From positions 1-34,447 of the forward strand of contig JAPLZF010000018.1 of assembly GCA_026395175.1 (NCBI GenBank): a DNA stretch of 34,447 nucleotides, read 5' to 3'. Made by a program: the position numbers and the translations under genes. The stretch comes from Candidatus Staskawiczbacteria bacterium. GTDB taxonomy: Bacteria; Patescibacteriota; Minisyncoccia; Minisyncoccales; Staskawiczbacteraceae. This document shows, piece after piece, positions 16,659-25,138 of this stretch. Below the pieces are notes generated by a model, which was not told the DNA's origin, searched no databases, and saw nothing but the letters and a program-made list of their open reading frames with translations. The number at the start of each line of letters is the position of its first letter. Position 1 is the first letter of the stretch.

Positions 16659-17372
16659 ATGAAAAATTTAATTGTGGCGAACTGGAAAATGAATCCGGCT
16701 AGCTTAGAAGAAGCAAAAAATATTTTTAGCGGAATTAAAAATGGGGTGGAAGGCACAAATAATGAAATAGTGATTTGCCCGCCTTTTGTTTACTTGGCAG
16801 AATTAAAAGGAACAGCCCTTGGCGCGCAAAATATATTTTATGAAGAACAAGGCGCTTTTACCGGAGAAGTTTCCGGAGAAATGTTAAAAAATTTGGGCGT
16901 TGAATATGTGATAATTGGGCATTCAGAAAGAAGAAAACTGGGGGAGACTAACGAAATGATAAATAAAAAAATAAAAAAAGCGCTGGAAGTTGGGCTGAAA
17001 GTTATTTTTTGTATTGGAGAAACAGCAGAAGAAAGAGAAGCCGGCAGGAAAAATGAAGTTTTAGAAAGGCAAATTAAAATTGGCCTGAAAGACATAAAAC
17101 TGGTCGATCTCGGAGATCGGCAAAATATTAATATAGCTTACGAACCTGTTTGGGCAATTGGAACCGGAAACAATTGCGGGGTGGAAGAAACTAAAAAATC
17201 TATAGATTTCATAAAAAATTTAGTGCCAAATGCTAGGGTTTTATATGGCGGAAGCGTGAAAAGCGAAAACTCCGGAGACTACATAAAAAATGCCGGAGCA
17301 AACGGATTGCTGGTTGGAGGAGCTTCATTAAACGCCGAAGAATTTGTAAAAATTGTAAAAAGCGCCGAATAA
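16659..17372 (+). CDS. tpiA: Triosephosphate isomerase
   Basis: MKNLIVANWKMNP...VIIGHSERR...IAYEPVWAIGTG...VLYGGSV...GLLVGGASL. Confidence 0.97.
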   Translation: MKNLIVANWKMNPASLEEAKNIFSGIKNGVEGTNNEIVICPPFVYLAELKGTALGAQNIFYEEQGAFTGEVSGEMLKNLGVEYVIIGHSERRKLGETNEMINKKIKKALEVGLKVIFCIGETAEEREAGRKNEVLERQIKIGLKDIKLVDLGDRQNINIAYEPVWAIGTGNNCGVEETKKSIDFIKNLVPNARVLYGGSVKSENSGDYIKNAGANGLLVGGASLNAEEFVKIVKSAE

Positions 17373-17381
17373 ATGTAGAAT

Positions 17382-19244
17382 ATGGTAATGACTTCCTCAG
17401 AACTAAGGAGAAAGTATTTGGATTTTTTTAAGAAAAATGGGCACGAGATAATTCCCTCGGCTTCTTTGATTCCTGAAAATGATTCCTCAACTTTATTTAT
17501 AAGCTCTGGAATGCAGCCATTAGTGCCGTATTTATTGGGTGAGAAACATCCCCAGGGAAACAGATTGGCTAATTCACAAAAATCTTTGAGGACAGAAGAT
17601 ATTGACGAGGTGGGGGATAACCTTCATACGACATTTTTTGAAATGTTGGGAAATTGGTCTTTAGGAGATTATTTCAAAAAAGAACAATTAAATTGGATCT
17701 TTGAATTTTTAGTAAAAGATTTGGAGATAGATCCAAAACGGCTATATTCAACGGTTTTCCGTGGCGAAGAAAAAATTGGTGTTTCTAAGGACGAAGAGTC
17801 GGTAAATATTTTAAAGCAAGTTTTCAAAAAATATAAAATTGAGGCAAAGGATATTGATTTTCCGGAAGAGAATGGAATGCAAGACGGCAGGATTTTTTAT
17901 TATTCGGCAAGGAAATGTTGGTGGTCAAAATCCGGTACGCCGGAAAAAATGCCATTAAGCGAGATTGGCGGGCCTGATAGCGAGATTTTTTATGATTTAG
18001 GCGCTGAATTAAAAAGGCACGAAAATTCTGAGTTTCGGGATTTGCCCTGTCATGTAAATTGTGATTGTGGGCGATTTGTTGAAATTGGCAATAGTGTTTT
18101 TATAGAATATAAGAAAATAGAAAACGGTTTTAAAAAATTGAAACAATATAATGTTGATTTCGGCGGGGGTTTGGAAAGATTAACAATGGTTGTTCAAGGA
18201 AAGAACAATGTTTTTGAAACAGACCTGTTTTCTGATTTAATTAAAAAAATTGAAGAGTTGTCCGGAAAAAAATATGAGGAAAATAAAAATTCTTTTAGAA
18301 TTATAGTAGACCATATAAGAGCCGCAACTTTTATAATTGGGGATGTCAGGGGAATTACTCCAAGCAATTTGGGGCAAGGCTATATTGTGCGACGCTTGAT
18401 AAGAAGAGCAATAAGATTTGGCAAAAAAATTGGAATTGGAAAAGACGGTTGGTTAAAAGAAGTTGCGGAAGTTGTGGCAATAAATTATGAAGATGTTTAT
18501 CCTGAGATAAAAGATAATTTGGATTTTATTTCAGCAGAACTGACAAAAGAAGAGGAAAAATTTATCTTAACCTTAGAAAAAGGTCTAAAAGAATTTGAAA
18601 AGCTTAATAATGTTTCCGGAACAGACGCATTTAATCTTTACCAAACTTACGGCTTTCCAATTGAAATTACAGCTGAACTGGCAAAAGAAAAAGGTATTAA
18701 TGTTAATGTGGAGGAGTTTAGGAATGAATTAGAAAAACATCAGGAATTATCAAGAACTGCTTCTGCCGGGATGTTTAAAGGGGGATTGGCCGATAATAGC
18801 GAGGCGACTACAAAATTACACACAGCAGCGCACTTGATGCTTGCCGGGCTGAGAAAGGTTTTGGGAGACGAAGTCTATCAGAAAGGAAGCAATATTACCG
18901 CCGAAAGATTGAGGTTTGATTTTTCACATAAGGAAAAAATGACAGGTGAACAACTGAAGGATGTGGAAAATTTTGTAAATGGTATAATAGAAAAAGATCT
19001 GCCTGTTTGGTTTGAGGAAATGCCCTTAGAAAAAGCAAAAGAAATAAATGCCATGGGAGTTTTTGAATCAAAATATGGCCAGAATGTAAAAGTTTATTTT
19101 ATTGGCAAGGGTGATAAAAATGTGAGCCGTGAAATTTGCGGAGGGCCTCACGTGGAACACACAGGAATTTTGGGAAAATTTAAAATTTTAAAAGAAGAAA
19201 GTTCTTCTTCTGGAATAAGAAGAATAAAAGCAATACTAGAATAA
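17382..19244 (+). CDS. alaS: Alanyl-tRNA synthetase, short form ending after the second additional (editing) domain; no C-Ala domain
   Basis: SELRRKYLDFFKKNGHEIIPSASLIPENDSSTLF...HTAAHLMLAGLRKVLG...CGGPHVEHTG...ESSSSGIRRIKAI. Confidence 0.93.
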   Translation: MVMTSSELRRKYLDFFKKNGHEIIPSASLIPENDSSTLFISSGMQPLVPYLLGEKHPQGNRLANSQKSLRTEDIDEVGDNLHTTFFEMLGNWSLGDYFKKEQLNWIFEFLVKDLEIDPKRLYSTVFRGEEKIGVSKDEESVNILKQVFKKYKIEAKDIDFPEENGMQDGRIFYYSARKCWWSKSGTPEKMPLSEIGGPDSEIFYDLGAELKRHENSEFRDLPCHVNCDCGRFVEIGNSVFIEYKKIENGFKKLKQYNVDFGGGLERLTMVVQGKNNVFETDLFSDLIKKIEELSGKKYEENKNSFRIIVDHIRAATFIIGDVRGITPSNLGQGYIVRRLIRRAIRFGKKIGIGKDGWLKEVAEVVAINYEDVYPEIKDNLDFISAELTKEEEKFILTLEKGLKEFEKLNNVSGTDAFNLYQTYGFPIEITAELAKEKGINVNVEEFRNELEKHQELSRTASAGMFKGGLADNSEATTKLHTAAHLMLAGLRKVLGDEVYQKGSNITAERLRFDFSHKEKMTGEQLKDVENFVNGIIEKDLPVWFEEMPLEKAKEINAMGVFESKYGQNVKVYFIGKGDKNVSREICGGPHVEHTGILGKFKILKEESSSSGIRRIKAILE

Positions 19245-19250
19245 AAATAA

Positions 19251-19326
19251 ACTACGAAATTACTAATCGCTACGAATATACTAATTTAGTATTCGTATAT
19301 TAGTAATTATTCGTAATTTAGTAGTT
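19251..19326. repeat. Imperfect inverted repeat built from alternating TACGAA/TACTAA units
   Basis: ACTACGAAATTACTAAT...ATTAGTAATTATTCGTAATTTAGTAGT directly before ATG 19330. Confidence 0.75.
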
Positions 19327-19329
19327 ATT

Positions 19330-20628
19330 ATGGCAAAAAAAATATACGATATTAAGCCTCCAAAAGTCGCGCAAAAAAAAGCTGTATCGCCCGAACATGT
19401 TAAAATCAAGAAATATCGGCCAGGGAAAGTTGCGAAAGAACAGCCGGTTCAAAAAATAAAAGAAAAACATTCTATTAGCAGGAGGCCAGTTTTAATTGGA
19501 GTTGCAATAGTTATAATTTTAATTGCCGTATATTTATTTTTTAAACTGCCAAAGGCCGATATTATTATCTGGCCGAAAGTTGACACATTAAGCTTCAAGC
19601 AAACAATAACAGCCGACAAATCAGCCAGCTCGGTTGACATTGCAAACGCTGTCATTCCGGCTAAATATTTTCAGGCGTCAAAAACAAACTCGCAGGATTT
19701 TCCGGCCACCGGAAACGCAGACAATGTTGGCCAGGCGACGGGAACCATAATAATATACAATAAAGTTGACCCGCCGGAATCTCTGTCTTTTAAAACGGGA
19801 ACGCATTTTATGTCTGATTCGGGAAAACTTTTCGTGTCTCTGCAAAAAGTTGTAATCCCGGCAGCAACAAAATCGGGAAGCAAAATTACGCCAGGATCTG
19901 TGCAAATAAAAATTCAGGCAGTTGAAGGAGGAAGCGACTACAACATAGCTCCTGCCAGTTTTTCAATTCCCGGATTGAAAGGCACTTCTTATTATTACAG
20001 CGTTTATGCTACGTCAACAAGCGCCATGGCTGGCGGTTATACCGGCAAAGTGAAAAAAGTGACAGACGACGATATCCAGGGAGCTAAAGATGTTTTGACC
20101 GGCAAGACTACATCTGACGCAATGTCTGCTGTAAAAAGCCAAATTTCGGCAGATTATGTTTTGCTGGACAATGCGATTTTGTCTAATGTTACCAGCGCTT
20201 CAACCCAGACAAAATCAGGAGCCGTGGCTGACAATTTTACATATCAGGCAACAGTTCAGGCAAGCGCTGTGGCTTTTAAAAAATCCGACATAGACCAGTT
20301 TGCCAAAAATTATATTATTTCCCAAATGCCGAATGGAAAAACTTTGTTGGACAATACATTCAAAAACAATTATTCGGCAAGTTCGGTAGATGTTTCCGGA
20401 GGCAAGGCAACAATTGATTTGGATTGTTCCTCGGGCGTTTACCAAAACATAGACAAAAATTCTGTGGCTTTGTCTTTGATAGGCGAAAATGCCGGCCAAA
20501 TAAATAACACTCTTAACAACAGCTTAGGAGACCAAATTTCCAAAGTCAAAATAAATTTTTGGCCATTTTGGGTGGTTTCGGCTCCAAACAACCAAAAGGC
20601 AATTAACATAGAGCTCAAATTCCAGTAA
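19330..20628 (+). CDS. Predicted single-TM surface/envelope protein with baseplate J-like region, unknown function
   Basis: TM RPVLIGVAIVIILIAVYLFF; GTIIIYNKVDPPESLSFKTGTHFMSDSGKLF...VEGGSDYNIAPASFSIPG. Confidence 0.7.
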   Translation: MAKKIYDIKPPKVAQKKAVSPEHVKIKKYRPGKVAKEQPVQKIKEKHSISRRPVLIGVAIVIILIAVYLFFKLPKADIIIWPKVDTLSFKQTITADKSASSVDIANAVIPAKYFQASKTNSQDFPATGNADNVGQATGTIIIYNKVDPPESLSFKTGTHFMSDSGKLFVSLQKVVIPAATKSGSKITPGSVQIKIQAVEGGSDYNIAPASFSIPGLKGTSYYYSVYATSTSAMAGGYTGKVKKVTDDDIQGAKDVLTGKTTSDAMSAVKSQISADYVLLDNAILSNVTSASTQTKSGAVADNFTYQATVQASAVAFKKSDIDQFAKNYIISQMPNGKTLLDNTFKNNYSASSVDVSGGKATIDLDCSSGVYQNIDKNSVALSLIGENAGQINNTLNNSLGDQISKVKINFWPFWVVSAPNNQKAINIELKFQ

Positions 20629-20678
20629 GGTATTGACCTTTTAGGGTTAATTTGCTAATATATTGTTATATATATTGA

Positions 20679-20912
20679 ATGGCTAGAAGCGAAGAAAAAA
20701 ACAAACAAATCATCAAAAAAGAAGGAAGAGTCATAGAGGCTTTACCAAATGCCTTTTTTAAGGTAGTATTAACTGACGGAAAAGAAATAACAGGATTTTT
20801 ATCGGGAAAAATGAGAATGAACAGAATTACCATTTTGCCCGGAGACAGAGTCACTTTAGAAATGACTCCATACGACGAAAACAAAGGCAGAATTACATAT
20901 AGATTAAAATAA
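20679..20912 (+). CDS. infA: Translation initiation factor IF-1
   Basis: [60 protein letters not shown]. Confidence 0.96.
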   Translation: MARSEEKNKQIIKKEGRVIEALPNAFFKVVLTDGKEITGFLSGKMRMNRITILPGDRVTLEMTPYDENKGRITYRLK

Positions 20913-20960
20913 AAGAATTTTTGAGGTAATTATTGAAACCTTTTGGTTTTATATTTTTTT

Positions 20961-21077
20961 ATGAAAATTAGAGCATCAATAAAAAAAATATGCAATGACT
21001 GCAAGATTATCAGGAGAGATGGCCGGATTTACGTTATCTGCAAAAAGAATCCTAAACACAAACAGCGTCAGGGTTAA
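20961..21077 (+). CDS. rpmJ: 50S ribosomal protein L36 (38 aa; absent from the ORF track because of length)
   Basis: [38 protein letters not shown]. Confidence 0.97.
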   Translation: MKIRASIKKICNDCKIIRRDGRIYVICKKNPKHKQRQG

Positions 21078-21114
21078 TTAAAAATTTAAAATTTAAAATT
21101 TAAAATTTTCGCGC

Positions 21115-21504
21115 ATGCCAAGAATTGCCGGGGTAAATATACCCGAAAACAAAAGAATAGAAATTTCGCTGACCTATATTTACGGAATAGGGAATTCTTT
21201 GAGTAAGAAAATTTTGGAGGAAATGAAAATAGATATAAACAAAAAAGCATCTGATTTGTCTGCAAAAGAAGTCAACGATTTGAAATCATTCATTGAAAAG
21301 AATTATAAAATTGAAGGAGATTTGAGAAGGCAAGTTATGATGAATGTCAAAAGATTGAAAGATGTGGGAGCTTGGAGGGGAATGCGGCATGCCAAAGGCC
21401 TTCCTGTAAGAGGACAAAGAACAAAAACAAACAATAGGACAGTCAGGGGAAATGTCAGGAAAACAATGGGTTCTGGCAGAAAACCGGCAGCCGCGCCAAC
21501 ATAA
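21115..21504 (+). CDS. rpsM: 30S ribosomal protein S13
   Basis: MPRIAGVNIPENKRIEISLTYIYGIG...HAKGLPVRGQRTKTNNRTVRG. Confidence 0.98.
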   Translation: MPRIAGVNIPENKRIEISLTYIYGIGNSLSKKILEEMKIDINKKASDLSAKEVNDLKSFIEKNYKIEGDLRRQVMMNVKRLKDVGAWRGMRHAKGLPVRGQRTKTNNRTVRGNVRKTMGSGRKPAAAPT

Positions 21505-21516
21505 AACGAAAATAAA

Positions 21517-21975
21517 ATGGGAAAAAAGCATATAATCGAAACAAACCAAGAAGAATTGGCAAAAGAGCAGGAGAAAATAGACAAAGCAGTTAATAAAGAG
21601 GTTAAGGTAAAATCTGCTGTGTCTGGAACTCAAGGCGGAAAAATATACATTTCTTCTTCTTACAACAATACAATTTTAACTCTTACAAATTCAAAGGGTC
21701 AGGTTTTGGCTTGGAAATCAGCCGGTTCGGTTGGATTTAAGGGAACCAAAAAATCAACTTCTTTTGCCGCTTCAAGAGTGGCAGAAACCATTGCAAATGC
21801 CTGCAAAAAAATTGGCGTTGTCGACCGGATAGAAGTTTTGGTTAAAGGAATTGGAGCAGGAAGAGAATCTGCCGTAAGAACTTTAATTGCGCAAGGATTA
21901 AATGTGGTTTCAATAAAAGATGTAACGCCAATTCCTCACAATGGATGCAGGCAGAAAAAAGTAAGACGAGTTTAA
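21517..21975 (+). CDS. rpsK: 30S ribosomal protein S11
   Basis: [43 protein letters not shown]...[18 protein letters not shown]. Confidence 0.98.
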   Translation: MGKKHIIETNQEELAKEQEKIDKAVNKEVKVKSAVSGTQGGKIYISSSYNNTILTLTNSKGQVLAWKSAGSVGFKGTKKSTSFAASRVAETIANACKKIGVVDRIEVLVKGIGAGRESAVRTLIAQGLNVVSIKDVTPIPHNGCRQKKVRRV

Positions 21976-21979
21976 TTTT

Positions 21980-22609
21980 ATGAAATACGACCAATGTAAA
22001 ACTTGCAGAAGATTGGGACAAAAGCTCTTTTTGAAGGGCGACCGCTGTTTTTCGCCAAAATGCGCCATGGTAAGAAGGGCATATGCGCCAGGTCCTCAAA
22101 AAAAGAGAAGAGGCGGGAATCCGTCGGAATATAAAAAATCGTTGGAAGAAAAGCAGACATTGAAAAAATGGTACGGGCTTTCCGAAAGGCAGTTTAAAAG
22201 ATATGTAAAAGAAACTCTTGAAAAAATGGGCAAGGTTGACGACGTGTCAGCAGAACTTATTAGAAGGTTGGAAAAAAGGTTGGACAATGTAATTTTTAGG
22301 TTGGGATTTGCAAAGTCGCGAGTCATGGCAAGACAGCTTGTGTCGCACAGTTATTTTTTGATAAACGGAAAACCGGTTAATATTGCATCTTATCAGGTTC
22401 AAAAAGACGATATTATTTCTTTAAAAGAAAATAAAAAAACAAAAGGCATATTCAAAGAATTATCAGCAGAACTGAAAAGAAAAGAAATTCCGGCATGGCT
22501 GTCTTTAAACCAAGAAAAATTAGAAGCAAAAACTATCGGAGAGCCAAGCTTGGACGAAGTTAAGCCTCCGGCAGAAATTTCATTAATATTCGAGTTTTAT
22601 TCACGTTAA
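21980..22609 (+). CDS. rpsD: 30S ribosomal protein S4
   Basis: KYDQCKTCRRLGQKLFLKGDRCFSPKCAMVRRAYAPG...LEKRLDNVIFRLGFAKSRVMARQLVSHSYFLINGKPVNI. Confidence 0.97.
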   Translation: MKYDQCKTCRRLGQKLFLKGDRCFSPKCAMVRRAYAPGPQKKRRGGNPSEYKKSLEEKQTLKKWYGLSERQFKRYVKETLEKMGKVDDVSAELIRRLEKRLDNVIFRLGFAKSRVMARQLVSHSYFLINGKPVNIASYQVQKDDIISLKENKKTKGIFKELSAELKRKEIPAWLSLNQEKLEAKTIGEPSLDEVKPPAEISLIFEFYSR

Positions 22610-22639
22610 TTTTAAATTAAAAATTAAAAATTTAATTAT

Positions 22640-23578
22640 ATGATTTCTCTTCCATTGCCTCCAAAAGTAATACAAAAGAAAAAAAACCAAGCGGTTTTTG
22701 AAGTTGAAGGATTGTACCCGGGATATGGTGTTACTATTGGAAACTCTTTGAGAAGAGTTTTATTGTCATCTTTGCAGGGAGCAGCTGTAACAGAAGTTAA
22801 AATAAAAGGAGCTCCGCACGAATTTTCAACAATGTCCGGAGTTTTGGAAGACACCATAATGATACTTTTGAATATTAAAAATTTACGATTTAAAATTTTT
22901 GAAGGAGAGTCTCAAAAAGTAATTTTAAAAGTGAAAGGAGAAAAAGAAGTGACGGGAGCAGATTTTAAATGCCCTTCACAAATAAAGCTGGTAAATCCTG
23001 AATTGCACATAGCCACAATTACAGATAAAAAAACAGAATTGGAAATTGAATTGACCATTGAAAGGGGAATTGGGTATGTGCCAAAAGATTCAGTTAAAAA
23101 AGGAAAAGCAGAAATTGGAGCCATTGCAGTTGATGCAATTTTTACTCCAATAAGAAATGTGAATTTTCAGGTTGAGAATATGCGCGTTGGCGATAGGACA
23201 GATTTTGACAGACTAAGCCTGGAAATTGAAACAGACGGAACAATTACTCCGGAAGAAGCATTTTTTGAAGCTTGCGATATTTTGATTAAGCATTTCAATA
23301 TTATATTTCAGGGAAAAGCCGGCGATGAAAAAGAGGAAGCTGTGGTTTCTGAAGAATCAGAAGGAGAAGCCGATGTTACAAAATTAGTAGTTGAAGATTT
23401 GAAGCTGACAGGCAGAACGCTTAACGCATTGGTGAATAACGGAATAAAAACTGTTGGAGGAGTTATAAAGAAATCTGAAAAAGGATTGGCTGAGCTGGAC
23501 GGAATGGGAGATAAAGCAATTTCAGAAATAAAGAGAAAAATTAAGAAACTTGGATTAGAGTTAAAATCTGACGAGTAA
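22640..23578 (+). CDS. rpoA: RNA polymerase alpha subunit
   Basis: FEVEGLYPGYGVTIGNSLRRVLLSSLQGAAVTEVKIKGAPHEFSTMSGVLED; alpha-CTD present. Confidence 0.97.
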   Translation: MISLPLPPKVIQKKKNQAVFEVEGLYPGYGVTIGNSLRRVLLSSLQGAAVTEVKIKGAPHEFSTMSGVLEDTIMILLNIKNLRFKIFEGESQKVILKVKGEKEVTGADFKCPSQIKLVNPELHIATITDKKTELEIELTIERGIGYVPKDSVKKGKAEIGAIAVDAIFTPIRNVNFQVENMRVGDRTDFDRLSLEIETDGTITPEEAFFEACDILIKHFNIIFQGKAGDEKEEAVVSEESEGEADVTKLVVEDLKLTGRTLNALVNNGIKTVGGVIKKSEKGLAELDGMGDKAISEIKRKIKKLGLELKSDE

Positions 23579-23591
23579 TTTATTAATGTAT

Positions 23592-23641
23592 ACCCTTCGC
23601 CTGCGGGCTCAGGGTGATTTATTCACTTCGTTCATAAATCA
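23592..23641 (+). repeat. GC-hairpin plus AT-hairpin module before rplQ
   Basis: ACCCTTCGCCTGCGGGCTCAGGGT then TGATTTATTCACTTCGTTCATAAATCA abutting the ATG. Confidence 0.7.
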
Positions 23642-23991
23642 TGAGAAAGAAAAATCAAGGCACAAAATTTTCAAGGAAGATTGGACCAAGGAAAGCGCTG
23701 TTGCGAGTGCTGGTTAATAATTTTTTCTTACACGAAAAAATAAAAACAACCGAAGCCAAGGCAAAAACATTGAGGTCTATTGCTGAAAAAATGATTACAA
23801 AAGCTAAAAATATTGATTTGGCAAACCGCAGATTGCTGGCAAGAGATTTGACTCCAAATATGACAAAAAAAATAATTGAGGAAATTGCTCCAATGTATAA
23901 GGACAGGCAGGGCGGATATACAAGAATTATAAAACTTGGCCCGCGCCATTCAGACTCGGCAAAAATGGTAATTATAGAATTAGTGAAATAG
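23641..23991 (+). CDS. rplQ: 50S ribosomal protein L17
   Basis: RKALLRVLVNNFFLHEKIKTTEAKAKTLRSIAEKMITKAK...RQGGYTRIIKLGPRHSDSAKMVIIELV. Confidence 0.96.
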   Translation: MRKKNQGTKFSRKIGPRKALLRVLVNNFFLHEKIKTTEAKAKTLRSIAEKMITKAKNIDLANRRLLARDLTPNMTKKIIEEIAPMYKDRQGGYTRIIKLGPRHSDSAKMVIIELVK

Positions 23992-23995
23992 AATT

Positions 23996-24361
23996 ATGCC
24001 AAAAGAACAAATTCAACGAAAAATTATTTCAGTAGATGCAGCCGACAAATCTTTGGGAAGATTGGCTGTTGAGGTGGCTGTTTTGTTGCGAGGAAAAAAC
24101 AAGGCAGATTTTGTTCCTTATAAAGATGTGGGGGACACTGTTTTAGTAAAAAATATTGATAAAATGAAATTTACCGGAAAAAAATTAGAACAAAAGAATT
24201 ATTTTAGGTTTACAGGGTATTTGGGAAATATGAAAGAAACTTCTTTGAAAGAATATTTAATAAAGAAAGGGCCAAAAGAAGTTTTGAGAACAGCTGTTAT
24301 GGGAATGCTTTGTAAAAATAAATTGAGGGCGAAACAAATTAAAAGATTAAGATTTGAATAA
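23996..24361 (+). CDS. rplM: 50S ribosomal protein L13
   Basis: VDAADKSLGRLAVEVAVLLRGKNKADFVPYKDVGDTVLVKN...KFTGKKLEQKNYFRFTGYLG. Confidence 0.95.
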   Translation: MPKEQIQRKIISVDAADKSLGRLAVEVAVLLRGKNKADFVPYKDVGDTVLVKNIDKMKFTGKKLEQKNYFRFTGYLGNMKETSLKEYLIKKGPKEVLRTAVMGMLCKNKLRAKQIKRLRFE

Positions 24362-24362
24362 T

Positions 24363-24929
24363 ATGCCAGTAAAAAAGGTAATTAAAAAGGAAAAAGAAAT
24401 AGAAAAAAAGGATGCAATAGAGGAAGTAAAAATTCCTGTTGTTGCTGTGGAAAATGAAATTGATTTGGTTGATGATATGGGCGACGACGACATTTCAATG
24501 GAGATTGCAAAAACAATACGGGAAACAGCCGGCAAGCCCGACCGCTATCTTGAAGCAATTGGCAGAAGGAAAACATCAGTTGCCCGTGTGAGACTTTTTA
24601 CAAAAGGAGATAAAGAATTTATTGTAAATAACAAGCCATACCAGACATATTTTCAAACCGTGGAAGACCAGGAATCAGCTGTTGCTTCGATGAAGAAAAT
24701 GAAATGCTTGGATAAGTTTAGAATAACAGTGGTGGTGAAAGGAGGAGGCCACAGGGCTCAGGCAGAGGCAATAAGGCATGGAACAGCCAGAGTATTGGTG
24801 GATTTTAATGTAAACTTTAGAAAACGATTAAGAAAAGCAGGATTTTTAACAAGAGACCCAAGAATGCGAGAAAGAAAGAAATTCGGTTTGCGCAGAGCGC
24901 GTCGCGCGCCTCAGTGGGCTAAAAGATAA
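24363..24929 (+). CDS. rpsI: 30S ribosomal protein S9 with N-terminal extension (start trimmed from the 24354 ORF)
   Basis: YLEAIGRRKTSVARVRLF...GGGHRAQAEAIRHGTARVL...RDPRMRERKKFGLRRARRAPQWAKR. Confidence 0.96.
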   Translation: MPVKKVIKKEKEIEKKDAIEEVKIPVVAVENEIDLVDDMGDDDISMEIAKTIRETAGKPDRYLEAIGRRKTSVARVRLFTKGDKEFIVNNKPYQTYFQTVEDQESAVASMKKMKCLDKFRITVVVKGGGHRAQAEAIRHGTARVLVDFNVNFRKRLRKAGFLTRDPRMRERKKFGLRRARRAPQWAKR

Positions 24930-24936
24930 AGATTTC

Positions 24937-24963
24937 AAAAAGCCGTCGAAAGACGGCTTTTTT
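24937..24963 (+). terminator. Intrinsic terminator after rpsI
   Basis: AAAAAGCCGTC-GAAA-GACGGCTTTTTT. Confidence 0.92.
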
Positions 24964-24967
24964 GATG

Positions 24968-24995
24968 TTGACATAATGTATATTATCGTTAATAT
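24968..24995 (+). promoter_or_regulatory. Putative promoter of purL
   Basis: TTGACA-N16-TAATAT. Confidence 0.6.
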
Positions 24996-25138
24996 GAATA
25001 ATTACGTGCACCTTTACAATCTGCAGTGAAGAAAGACAAAAAAATAACAACCTAGGACAGTTGGATTTCAACTTCGTCGAGGTTTGAATATATATTGGGA
25101 AGTATCGAACAACAACCATCAAGGAAAGAGAGGTCAAC

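Noticed and set aside
19251-19326. Possible CRISPR or tRNA-like structure
   Set aside because: No regular direct repeat-spacer spacing and no cloverleaf; better described as an AT-rich inverted repeat.
24354-24362. TTG start upstream of rpsI
   Set aside because: The ATG at 24363 is a better start; the upstream codons overlap the end of rplM.
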